Part shown: positions 5,475 through 12,975 of the stretch, in pieces
Position numbering within the stretch: the first letter of the stretch is position 1
How the letters are laid out: every line of letters starts with the position of its first letter
Source of the DNA: a virus
IMG/VR virus record: IMGVR_UViG_3300031839_001069
Location: 1 to 30,771 of that record
DNA length: 30,771 bases
Reading direction: 5' to 3' (one strand)
Translations under genes and position numbers: made by a program
The notes under the pieces: model-generated
Told to the model about the DNA's origin: nothing
What the model saw: the letters and a program-made list of their open reading frames with translations, nothing else
Database searches by the model: none

Positions 5475-5762
5475 CTAGCTTTGTGTTTTAATTTCCGGTG
5501 AGAATATCACCGATAGTTTATCACCCACCTGCGGCACCGTGGCGATTGTGAATTGAGTTGTTGAGTCGACGGTTATTTCGCTTCCTTCTGGTGGGCCTTG
5601 GAAAAGACCATTCAAGAATACATATATCCGTGACGATTGAAATTGTTTTGAAACTGTAAATTGTGCTGTGCTTCCATCTATTTGCGATGTTAAGTCTTCG
5701 GAGGAAAGGTCCGAACCTTGTAACGGTACAAATGGTCCTGCGAAGGCGATCTCTGCTGGCAT
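5475..5762 (-). CDS. Small fibre-associated domain protein, 95 aa
   Basis: The pattern FTVSKQFQSSRIYVFLNGLFQ, then a polar stretch, then TQFTIATVPQVGDKLSVIF parallels the C-terminal domain of the adjacent 380-aa fibre (VLAFKNGLLQ ... TLTFGANLSASDTLEVRY). This suggests the two share a beta-sandwich module by duplication. The whole protein is little more than that module. It is likely a virion or fibre accessory protein. The gap to the neighbour is only 12 bases, so they are co-transcribed. Confidence 0.65.
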   Translation of the reverse strand: MPAEIAFAGPFVPLQGSDLSSEDLTSQIDGSTAQFTVSKQFQSSRIYVFLNGLFQGPPEGSEITVDSTTQFTIATVPQVGDKLSVIFSPEIKTQS

Positions 5763-5773
5763 ACATCACCTCC

Positions 5774-6199
5774 CTATTCGAACCACGCAACTTGCACCTC
5801 TGTAACCGTAAATGTTCCTGCATCTGTCTTAGCAAAAATATAAAGGTTATCATTAGGTGCTGCGTGAAATATATCAACTTTAAATGTGCACGAAACTGTG
5901 CTATCTCCGACGGCGTTTTCCAAAGTGGATTGGGATGGAGGCAAGAGAAGTCTTGTTCCATTCTCATCTTCATATCCTTTGAGTATAACGCTTGTTGCAT
6001 CACCACTTATTGTTCCTTTAAGTCTTACTAATTGTATATTGCCAGAATATATTCTTCTAGTTTTTATTGAACTTGCACTTCCACCGTCATCAACTAAGTT
6101 TAAGTTTATTTCTAATTTTTTGTCTGTTCCATAATTTGTATCAAATGTTGTGTTAACAGTTGACCTAATTCTGTGCACAAACTTTCCAGTTTTACCCAT
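5774..6199 (-). CDS. Hypothetical virion protein, 141 aa
   Basis: Three in-frame starts lie together (TTG 6205, ATG 6202, ATG 6199). AGGAGG at 6211-6206 touches the TTG, so the ATG at 6199, six bases away, is the likely start. The product begins MGKTGKFVHRIRS and then alternates hydrophobic and polar residues as a beta-rich protein without cysteine clusters or membrane spans. Its place beside fibre genes suggests a minor structural protein. No family recognised. Confidence 0.65.
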   Translation of the reverse strand: MGKTGKFVHRIRSTVNTTFDTNYGTDKKLEINLNLVDDGGSASSIKTRRIYSGNIQLVRLKGTISGDATSVILKGYEDENGTRLLLPPSQSTLENAVGDSTVSCTFKVDIFHAAPNDNLYIFAKTDAGTFTVTEVQVAWFE

Positions 6200-6231
6200 C
6201 ATCAACCTCCTCAGGGTGTCCTATTAATATC

Positions 6232-6504
6232 TTATTTTTTTCCTTTCTTCTTCTTTGGAAAGTCAATACTTCTTGCCTTCCCACCCCTTAGAACAGAATT
6301 TACACGAGCCATTGCCCATTGATGTGCTGTCATACCTTTTCTCGATCCGCTACTCATGTAAGCAGCAAGTCCTTTATCATATGACTTCTTCAGTTGTGAA
6401 GGTGTAAATTTACTTTTTGCCGCCTTTTTTCTTAGGGCTGCCATTACGCCTTTTCCCTTTCCTTTTGACGACTTTTTTGCTGGGCTTTTTTTTGCTTTTG
6501 CCAC
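6232..6504 (-). CDS. Lysine-rich basic protein, 90 aa, GTG start
   Basis: The start is GTG at 6504-6502 with AGGAGA six bases upstream. The N-terminal 35 residues are Lys/Ala/Ser-rich, residues about 36-80 form a more ordered part (SYDKGLAAYMSSGSRKGMTA then HQWAMARVNSVL), and the tail is poly-lysine. From memory, similar 'AY.SSGSR.GM.AH.WAM.RVNS' stretches occur in marine phage virion proteins; I cannot check that here. It overlaps the 83-aa gene by 95 bases in another frame. DNA binding or condensation inside the head is a reasonable guess from the charge. Confidence 0.75.
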   Translation of the reverse strand: MAKAKKSPAKKSSKGKGKGVMAALRKKAAKSKFTPSQLKKSYDKGLAAYMSSGSRKGMTAHQWAMARVNSVLRGGKARSIDFPKKKKGKK

Positions 6505-6661
6505 GCTCTTTCTCCTCCATCTTCTCTCTTAAAGCTGCAGCTTGTTTTACCTTGCCTTGCTTGTAGAGTTTCGATGCTTTTTTAATTAGTTTTGCACGCT
6601 TGCTTCCTTTCGGAGCACCATATTGTTTAGGTAAAGACTTTACCTTTGCCTTTCTTTTCAT
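6410..6661 (-). CDS. Very basic lysine-rich protein, 83 aa
   Basis: The ATG at 6661-6659 overlaps the stop of the 31-aa gene as ATGA. Nearly half the residues are Lys or Arg, in runs such as KSKKKPSKKVVKRKGKRR; the middle (about 22-52) could form a helix. The last 95 bases are also the start of the 90-aa gene in another frame, so one purine-rich stretch encodes two basic sequences. It probably binds nucleic acid by charge. No family recognised. Confidence 0.65.
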   Translation of the reverse strand: MKRKAKVKSLPKQYGAPKGSKRAKLIKKASKLYKQGKVKQAAALREKMEEKERGKSKKKPSKKVVKRKGKRRNGSPKKKGGKK

Positions 6662-6753
6662 TTCTTCTTCTTCTTAGGAGCCTTTCTTTTGATTGGCTTC
6701 TTAGCAGGTTTCTTTTTCTTTATCGGCTTACTTTTGTATTTGTATGCTGGCAT
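6658..6753 (-). CDS. 31-aa poly-lysine mini-protein
   Basis: An ATG at 6753 opens a 31-codon frame, MPAYKYKSKPIKKKKPAKKP then an IKRKAP segment and five lysines. Sixteen of 31 residues are lysine, with regularly placed prolines, like a histone-tail or protamine-type peptide. It begins one base after the 47-aa gene stops and ends in an ATGA overlap with the 83-aa gene. The upstream GAGGAAGAATAAA supplies a ribosome site. The tight packing supports translation, though such a short frame could be mainly a coupling device. Confidence 0.6.
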   Translation of the reverse strand: MPAYKYKSKPIKKKKPAKKPIKRKAPKKKKK

Positions 6754-6754
6754 T

Positions 6755-6898
6755 TTATTCTTCCTCTTGTTGTTGTTCTGGTGTTTCCACCGTTGGTTCT
6801 AGAGTACATGTCGCCCATTGCGTGGTAATTACTAAGGCCATACCTACAAAGCCAACACGAATTTTATTCTCGTTCATCCATTGTATTAATTTTTGCAT
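6755..6898 (-). CDS. Single-span small membrane protein, 47 aa
   Basis: The ATG at 6898 is preceded by GAGGAG, which forms the last codons of the 17-aa gene. The product begins MQKLIQWMNENKIR, has a hydrophobic stretch at about 13-30 (VGFVGMALVITTQWA) and ends in an acidic Glu/Gln tail. One short span with a positive N-terminal side suggests an inner-membrane protein. There is a cysteine at 31 but no proper lipobox. A second holin or lysis regulator is possible; so is a role in ejection, given the neighbours. Confidence 0.6.
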   Translation of the reverse strand: MQKLIQWMNENKIRVGFVGMALVITTQWATCTLEPTVETPEQQQEEE

Positions 6899-6900
6899 AA

Positions 6901-6954
6901 TTACTCCTCACATCTGCATGGGTCACATTGACACTTCTTACATTCGTCACTCAT
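6901..6954 (-). CDS. 17-aa cysteine-rich micro-peptide
   Basis: The frame MSDECKKCQCDPCRCEE runs from an ATG at 6954-6952, which overlaps the stop of the 112-aa gene (ATGA), to TAA at 6903-6901. Five of 17 residues are cysteine in a CxxCxCxxCxC pattern, which could hold one metal ion or form disulphides. Its GAGGAG codons are the ribosome site of the next gene, so it may serve as a coupling leader as well as, or instead of, making a working peptide. Confidence 0.5.
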   Translation of the reverse strand: MSDECKKCQCDPCRCEE

Positions 6955-7289
6955 TTTTTCCTCCGAGTTTTAGTTTTCTTTTTGGCTACACGCCCTTTCG
7001 TACCTGTAGTTTTCTTTGGACTGGATGCTGACCATAAGTCTTTGCATGCCCAGTATTTTGCTGTTGTCTTGTCTTTTGCTTTATCACATCCATGACGCGC
7101 TCTAAATGACTTTCTTGCAGCTTTACTGATGTTATGGCCAAAACCTTTCGCACCATAGTGTATAAGTTTTTTGCGACCATTCTTCATTACAACAACCATC
7201 TTCTTTTTGTTGGGTTTGTATGAACGCGCGGGTTTGCCGACCTTCAGTCGTTTCTTTGCTGCTGCTGCTTTTGATTGTTTTTTAGCCAT
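6951..7289 (-). CDS. Basic Lys/Arg-rich protein, 112 aa
   Basis: Both ends are strongly basic (KKRLKVGKP...; ...KKKTKTRRKK), with a hydrophobic MVVVMKNG segment at 31-38 and a more ordered centre at about 43-86 (HYGAKGFGHNISKAARKSFR, then ARHGCDKAKDKTTAKYWACK). Cys68, Cys82 and His66 could bind a metal. From memory, similar 'FRARH.C..AKDKTT..YW.C' stretches occur in marine phage proteins; unchecked. It follows the 1889-aa gene and is upstream of the other basic mini-genes. Packaged DNA-binding protein is my best guess. Confidence 0.75.
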   Translation of the reverse strand: MAKKQSKAAAAKKRLKVGKPARSYKPNKKKMVVVMKNGRKKLIHYGAKGFGHNISKAARKSFRARHGCDKAKDKTTAKYWACKDLWSASSPKKTTGTKGRVAKKKTKTRRKK

Positions 7290-7303
7290 CCCTATAATAC
7301 CTT

Positions 7304-10300
7304 TTATTTTTCAAATTTCTCTAATGACTTGTCAAGTCTTCTTTCTGTTTCTTTCAATGCTCTATATTCTATTTCCAAGTCGCGTGGTACACGAACTGCA
7401 CGCTTCTTTAAAAATAAATAGTCAAATGCAGGTGTGATAAAAGGTGCTTCATCCTTTCCAAAGTAAGTTAGTTCTGTATTTGGTGGTGCTTCAATAACAC
7501 CTTCTCTAACCAGTGCATTGTAATAGTCATTGAAACCTCTTTGTATACCAGCACCTGCTAGAATTAATTGGTCAGCCAAATAATAATTGTATCCAGTGCT
7601 GCTTCTAAAACGGTATTGATAACCATCAAATGTTGGTGAACCCGGTACTCGTCTTTCCAAAGGTCTTACTTCAATGTCATACCGATCGAGATAATAGTAT
7701 GGGTTACCACCATCTGCCATTAAATACATCATCATTGTGTGAGGTTGCATTGATAAGAATTGTGAACCATAAATACCTTGTTGCATTTTAAATAGTTCTT
7801 TTGCCGGCACACCTTTTTTGTAGTCAACATCTAGTTCTCGCATAAAGTCTATCATTGGTAGATATAAGAAGTCTGCTATACCTTCTTTAAAACGAGTTGA
7901 TGTATCTTCAGTTCTACCTGTTGCAATTGATGTGGCAAAACCTGTTAACTGACCGATCGACATAAGTGAACCAATGTATGGTGACCTCATGTATGTTTCA
8001 ACAATTCTATTCTTGCTATCATAACTATCAGTCACATCTCTCAATGCCAGTGCCTGTAATGTTTGGTCACCTTGCGTGTAATATGTTCCAAAAGCGCGTG
8101 ATAAGTCAAGGTGATATTTACTCATTGCTGCAACACGAAGAGCACCACCTGATGTTGTAAATGCTTTTAATAATTCTAATGTGCTGAGTGTTGTGAATGA
8201 CATATACAATGCCATCTTTCCAAAACCTCTTCTAAATGCTGGTGGCATCTTACCATAGTCCAACATTACCTCTCTTGCCATCAGAGCAGCACTATCTACA
8301 GATGCACCTTTTTGCAAAGCTGCTACAAATATAGACTCTCTAAATGCACGATCAGTTTCGTCTGCCCACCTCATAAATGGAGACATTGTAGGTGAAAGAG
8401 GTGAAGCTAATTCTGATGGACCTGATAATATATCTTGTGTTGCACGACGACCGTAACTGGCACCACCTGCAAAAAAGTCTTGCATATATTTTTTCGGGTC
8501 TAATGCACCTTTAAAGTCACCGGAGGTTTTAAACAATGCACCATATCCAGGTACACCTCTTGTAAAGCGTTGCCATCCTGATGCTTCTAGTGCAATATCA
8601 CTATAAAATGCGTCACCTAAGTTGATACCTTGTTGTGACACACCTAAGTTGCGTCGTGTAAATTCTTGATAGACCTGAGCGTATGTAAACCTGGTGCCTG
8701 GCAGAATGCTATCTGGAGCTGCTTGCGCCATATACCTTAGTTTCCTATAAGGCGTCAAACCAAGTACACTGCCAAAGGTCTGTGAAAATACTGTTGGCCA
8801 ATACTTTGGATTGGTCACATATGTTATTAAATTAGCGGTAAGTAAGTTTTCCATTTGATAAGGAATGTTTGGAACCATCTTACCACCTAACTGACCTGAT
8901 ACGAATGTTCTTCGCAAACCATTGAAGTAGTAATTCATCATTCCTTGTGCATATTCACTAATGTCTCTGTTTCTTTGTAGCTTGCTGAAGTTTTGTGTTA
9001 CTATGTCAGTATCTAGCGCACCTAGTTCTCTTATAATTTTGTTAATACTATCTAGTTCTGCTTTTGCCATAGGATATAATATATTTCTGTCAAAACCTTG
9101 CGGACCTTTAAACTCGATCTGTCTTAATTTATAGTTGTAGTTTTCCATCAAGTCTACAGGTGATACTTGTCTTTTTAATGCTGTGACCTCAATGTAGTTT
9201 GCCATCGCGTTTGAAGCACCACCATCTAACATTGCTAAAAACCTTCTTGGGTCTAGTCCACTTTCTTTATATGCTTTACCTATTTGATTGTCACGCATTG
9301 CAAAATTGTCTATCATTGCTTCTGCTTCTGCAAAATTCATGTCATTAATTAAGTCATCAAGTCCATTTGTAATGCGATACTCAACCAAGTCTGTTATTAC
9401 TCTTTGCATTGTTTCATGTGATAAAGGTCGACCAAAGGTGTTATATGCTACTTTTGCTGCACCTCCTAGTGACTGTGCAAAAGGTTCTGTTACAAATGTT
9501 TCATTCAATGCAGTTTTTACAATTCTATTTACTTCTTCGCTTACCATTACGGCAGCGATTGCATCATTTGACTTAACAACTTTGTCCAAACTAAACTCAG
9601 GATATTTTTGTATAATGTCTGCAATTGTTTCTTCTGCTTTTGCAAATGCTGACATATCACCAACATCTATTTTTGAAATTAATTCATTGACTTCTGCATT
9701 AATACGAGCATTTGGTCCAAGAACAGCATGAACATATTTCTTTGCAAACACATTCATACGAAGTTTGTCAAATATGTCTGGTGCTTTATTTATTGCATTG
9801 TACATTTGCTGTTTAGACATCGAGCTTATTTCTGCAAGACTAAAGCCTTTTTGCTGCAAGTAAGCAACTGTTGTATAAATACCTTTTTGTTTTTGTACCG
9901 GACCAAAACCTTCAAACAAATGACCAACCGGACTTCTTTCCAAAAACATACCAACTCTTCTGGAACCTAAAAATTCTGTATCTGGTGCACCTCTCAACAT
10001 AGCAAATTCATCCTGTAACTGATCGTAATTACGAGCAACATTACCAAATGCACCTTTCATTGACCGTTCAAGTCTTTGTACACCTTCATTAACTTGTGTG
10101 TTAAATATCTGTGTTGAAGCACGGGTTTGTGCAGTTTGTGCCTGAACATTAGATGGTTTCTTTAACAATGGGTCTGTAACTTTTGCTATAGCTTTTTTAA
10201 TGTTGACCGGTGTATATGAACGATATGCTTGCTTCAATGCAGTCAAACCTATAGCACCTCTTCTCTCAAAAGGTTCAACCGCTTCTTCTAAAACGCGTGC

Positions 10301-12973
10301 ACCTTTTGCTTTAAATGCAGAGTCTGATGCATCAAGCACCAACCTGTCAACCATTCTATTAGTTATGTAAATACTTTCAGCAGTTGTCAATTCTGCTTTA
10401 CCTGCCAGTTCTGCAAGATATGAGTCACCTGATACACGAGCTATTTCTTTAACTTCTTCAGCGTCTAATAATTTATATCTTATTCTACCTGTATCGTCTG
10501 GAATAAATTCAATAACATTTGACTTACCATCTGTTGTTAAAACATCTACAATTTCGTCTTTGTAATTTGCATCCATCCATTTCTTACTAACAATAACTCG
10601 ATCCGTTAGCATGATGTAGTCATCAAGACCAAACTTAGTTGTTTCTTCTAATGCAACACCTCTTAATTCTCTTCTTCTATCCAGTACTTTTTCTGCATCT
10701 AGTACACCAAAGTCATCAATAACATTTGTACCTCTTTCCAAAGCATCTTGTGCCATTGGTCCTAATATTTCTGTTTCTGACTGTACTAATTCTTCCAGTG
10801 CCTTTTTTGCCTGTTGAGGTGACATGCTTTCAACAGCACCAAATGCTCTTGCTCCAATGATGCCATTATCAGCTGATAAATTTAATGCTCTTCGCCCACC
10901 TCTTGCCTGTAATTCTAGAGCCTGTACAAAGTCTGATGTTTGGTCTGCTACTTTTGCACGAACTGAACTAACTTCATCAAACAATGTGTTTCTTATATTT
11001 GGTAGGTCATCAAGTGCACCAGCCAATGTTTGACCGTCTGTTAATTTTGCAATAACCTTTGCATCTGCTGCGGCTGCCATTGTAATAGGTGCTTTTGCTG
11101 CAATTGCTGGTAGTACTTCGTCGCCTAATTTTACAAATGCAAAGAGTGGGTTACCACCACCAGCAAGAACATCTAAGCCAAACTCACCAGTTCGAAGCGC
11201 GGTTCTTCCTATTTTACCCGTTACTGGAGCACCTGCTTTACCAGCTACAAATTCAACCGCACCTCTAACAGCTTTTGTAGGTTTACCAAGTGTTGCGATC
11301 GCCTTTGACTTACCAACAGGAAGAGGAATTAAAAATTCACCAACTGTACCTGCTAGAAGCAAACCATCTTTTGCACTTGCAGGTAATTCTGCACCAAACA
11401 CACTATCTATTTCTGCCAAGTCGTTACCAAGACCACGCATTGTTGCGGTTTCTACCAAGACTTCTTTTAAATATGCTTCACCCATACCAAGTAAGTCATC
11501 GTTTGCTACAGCTTCTGTATATTCTCTTCTTGGTGCCTTCAACATCTCTTGTAGTTCTGATGTTTGTGTTTCTTCTTCTGCTGGTGTTCTATCAATTAAA
11601 CCTAAGTTTTCTGCACCACTCATTGCTGGGTTAACAACTAGTCGTAACAAACCTGCTGTATCACGAAGTATCATCATACCTGCAGACTCAGTGATAACAT
11701 CTGGGTTTTCAATATATCCACCTTGATAAAGAATATTTCTCATTTGTGGTGAGTATTTTGTTGTCGTTAATGCAGTCAAACCTTCTGCACCAAACTCAAT
11801 GAACGGATCAGTAATTGAAGATATAAGACTTTTCTCAACAGGAAAATTTTGCTTTATTCTTTTTGCTTCAGAATTTGGAAAACCTAACTCATCTCTAAAT
11901 GTCATATCAATTATTTCACTGACATATGCATTTGCAACCGGTTCTAGTTCTTGTTTAATTACTTCCATTTCATCAACTGAGTAACCAAAAAGTTGTGGTG
12001 ATGACAGAGGATTGATACCAATAGCTTCAATGTCTTCTTGTTTTTGTACCAATTCTTGTAGTACATCACCTTTCAAGCTTTCAAAATATTGGTCTCTTGC
12101 TTGCTGAGTGGTAAGTTTTGGTGTTTGTGTTTTATTTAATTTATCCATCAACGCATTTTGTGCATTTTGGTTATCTCTAAATGTATTGATGTTGCCAGCA
12201 GTAATTTGTCTAATTTTGTCCATCTCTGCTCGTTTTCTTTCTTCTTGAGCAGATATAGGCAAGACTTGTGGTGCCAAAGCAGCCTTTGCAGTTTCTGTTA
12301 ATGTCATTTCATCTGCTAATTCTGGTTGCATTAACAAACGACCAGGTGCGACTGGTGTAGGTTTAATATCGAAAGGTTGTACACTTCTTGCCTTTCTTGG
12401 TGACTTTACAGAAAAGACTTCTTCATTTGCTCTATCCTGTGCAGTTGTTCCTACTTTATCGAGCTCCCCTTGTACGAACATTGCTTGGTCGGCACGATAT
12501 GAGTTAATGTCAGGGTCAAGAGATATTGACACATCCATTGCATTGTAACCTGCAGGAGGTGGGTTTGCTGACTCATATTGTACACGATATAGTTCACCTA
12601 GTTGCACCTCATCTGGAAAGCCTTCTGACTTATATCTTTCTACGGCCGCAGAATATACTTCCTGCTGCTTTTCGTCTAGCAGGCCCGGGATAATAAGGCT
12701 TTCAGCTTGAAATACATCCTTGTCCATCTGCAAAGCATCTAGACTTGGTGTTTCTACATCTGTATCAGGGTCCAAACCCGGTGTTCTTCTTTGTTCAAGT
12801 ATAGGTTGTTGTGTGGGGACTGGAGGTCTAGCAGCATCTTCACTCTTTTCTGTTCTAATTGCGTCAAGAAACTCTTGTGCGCCTGACATGTCGCCTTCGT
12901 TATACAGTTCCCTATAAAAGTCCAACTGTCCTTCTTCTAGCTCTTTGGCTGCTTCTTCTGGTGTAGGTGGCAT
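7304..12973 (-). CDS. Giant internal virion/ejection protein, 1889 aa (T7 gp16-like position)
   Basis: The largest gene, almost one fifth of the genome. The N-terminal ~200 residues are acidic and Pro/Gln-rich, the central ~1000 are mostly helical (Ala/Glu/Lys/Leu), and the last ~500 are more hydrophobic and aromatic. Near residue 1600 a stretch FRESIFVAALQKGASVDSAA...REVMLDYGKMPPAFRR resembles, from memory, a motif of giant polyvalent or ejection proteins. No transglycosylase signature (E...GLMQ) was seen. It follows 197- and 683-aa genes in the same order as T7 gp14, gp15 and gp16, so it likely lines the ejection channel. T7 gp16 is 1318 aa; this is far longer. Ribosome site GGAAAATAGAG. 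Confidence 0.75.
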   Translation of the reverse strand: MPPTPEEAAKELEEGQLDFYRELYNEGDMSGAQEFLDAIRTEKSEDAARPPVPTQQPILEQRRTPGLDPDTDVETPSLDALQMDKDVFQAESLIIPGLLDEKQQEVYSAAVERYKSEGFPDEVQLGELYRVQYESANPPPAGYNAMDVSISLDPDINSYRADQAMFVQGELDKVGTTAQDRANEEVFSVKSPRKARSVQPFDIKPTPVAPGRLLMQPELADEMTLTETAKAALAPQVLPISAQEERKRAEMDKIRQITAGNINTFRDNQNAQNALMDKLNKTQTPKLTTQQARDQYFESLKGDVLQELVQKQEDIEAIGINPLSSPQLFGYSVDEMEVIKQELEPVANAYVSEIIDMTFRDELGFPNSEAKRIKQNFPVEKSLISSITDPFIEFGAEGLTALTTTKYSPQMRNILYQGGYIENPDVITESAGMMILRDTAGLLRLVVNPAMSGAENLGLIDRTPAEEETQTSELQEMLKAPRREYTEAVANDDLLGMGEAYLKEVLVETATMRGLGNDLAEIDSVFGAELPASAKDGLLLAGTVGEFLIPLPVGKSKAIATLGKPTKAVRGAVEFVAGKAGAPVTGKIGRTALRTGEFGLDVLAGGGNPLFAFVKLGDEVLPAIAAKAPITMAAAADAKVIAKLTDGQTLAGALDDLPNIRNTLFDEVSSVRAKVADQTSDFVQALELQARGGRRALNLSADNGIIGARAFGAVESMSPQQAKKALEELVQSETEILGPMAQDALERGTNVIDDFGVLDAEKVLDRRRELRGVALEETTKFGLDDYIMLTDRVIVSKKWMDANYKDEIVDVLTTDGKSNVIEFIPDDTGRIRYKLLDAEEVKEIARVSGDSYLAELAGKAELTTAESIYITNRMVDRLVLDASDSAFKAKGARVLEEAVEPFERRGAIGLTALKQAYRSYTPVNIKKAIAKVTDPLLKKPSNVQAQTAQTRASTQIFNTQVNEGVQRLERSMKGAFGNVARNYDQLQDEFAMLRGAPDTEFLGSRRVGMFLERSPVGHLFEGFGPVQKQKGIYTTVAYLQQKGFSLAEISSMSKQQMYNAINKAPDIFDKLRMNVFAKKYVHAVLGPNARINAEVNELISKIDVGDMSAFAKAEETIADIIQKYPEFSLDKVVKSNDAIAAVMVSEEVNRIVKTALNETFVTEPFAQSLGGAAKVAYNTFGRPLSHETMQRVITDLVEYRITNGLDDLINDMNFAEAEAMIDNFAMRDNQIGKAYKESGLDPRRFLAMLDGGASNAMANYIEVTALKRQVSPVDLMENYNYKLRQIEFKGPQGFDRNILYPMAKAELDSINKIIRELGALDTDIVTQNFSKLQRNRDISEYAQGMMNYYFNGLRRTFVSGQLGGKMVPNIPYQMENLLTANLITYVTNPKYWPTVFSQTFGSVLGLTPYRKLRYMAQAAPDSILPGTRFTYAQVYQEFTRRNLGVSQQGINLGDAFYSDIALEASGWQRFTRGVPGYGALFKTSGDFKGALDPKKYMQDFFAGGASYGRRATQDILSGPSELASPLSPTMSPFMRWADETDRAFRESIFVAALQKGASVDSAALMAREVMLDYGKMPPAFRRGFGKMALYMSFTTLSTLELLKAFTTSGGALRVAAMSKYHLDLSRAFGTYYTQGDQTLQALALRDVTDSYDSKNRIVETYMRSPYIGSLMSIGQLTGFATSIATGRTEDTSTRFKEGIADFLYLPMIDFMRELDVDYKKGVPAKELFKMQQGIYGSQFLSMQPHTMMMYLMADGGNPYYYLDRYDIEVRPLERRVPGSPTFDGYQYRFRSSTGYNYYLADQLILAGAGIQRGFNDYYNALVREGVIEAPPNTELTYFGKDEAPFITPAFDYLFLKKRAVRVPRDLEIEYRALKETERRLDKSLEKFEK

Positions 12974-12975
12974 CT

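Noticed and set aside
5521-6006. 161-aa minus-strand ORF across the 95-aa and 141-aa genes
   Set aside because: Both overlapping frames have good ribosome sites and virion-like composition; this frame is Arg/His/Cys-rich with no start signal.
5774-6205. TTG start at 6205 for the 141-aa virion protein
   Set aside because: The TTG directly abuts the AGGAGG, leaving no spacer; the ATG at 6199 is six bases away.
6755-6898. Lipoprotein (Rz1-like spanin) call for the 47-aa membrane protein
   Set aside because: The residue before the cysteine is Thr and the preceding residues do not form a lipobox.
7966-8160. Plus-strand ORFs inside the giant gene and other virion genes
   Set aside because: They lie fully inside strong minus-strand genes, lack ribosome sites, and read as low-complexity Leu/Ser/His-rich chains typical of antisense shadows.
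7304-12973. Virion RNA polymerase (N4-like) in the giant protein
   Set aside because: No polymerase motifs were seen, and the length and helical composition fit an ejection protein better.
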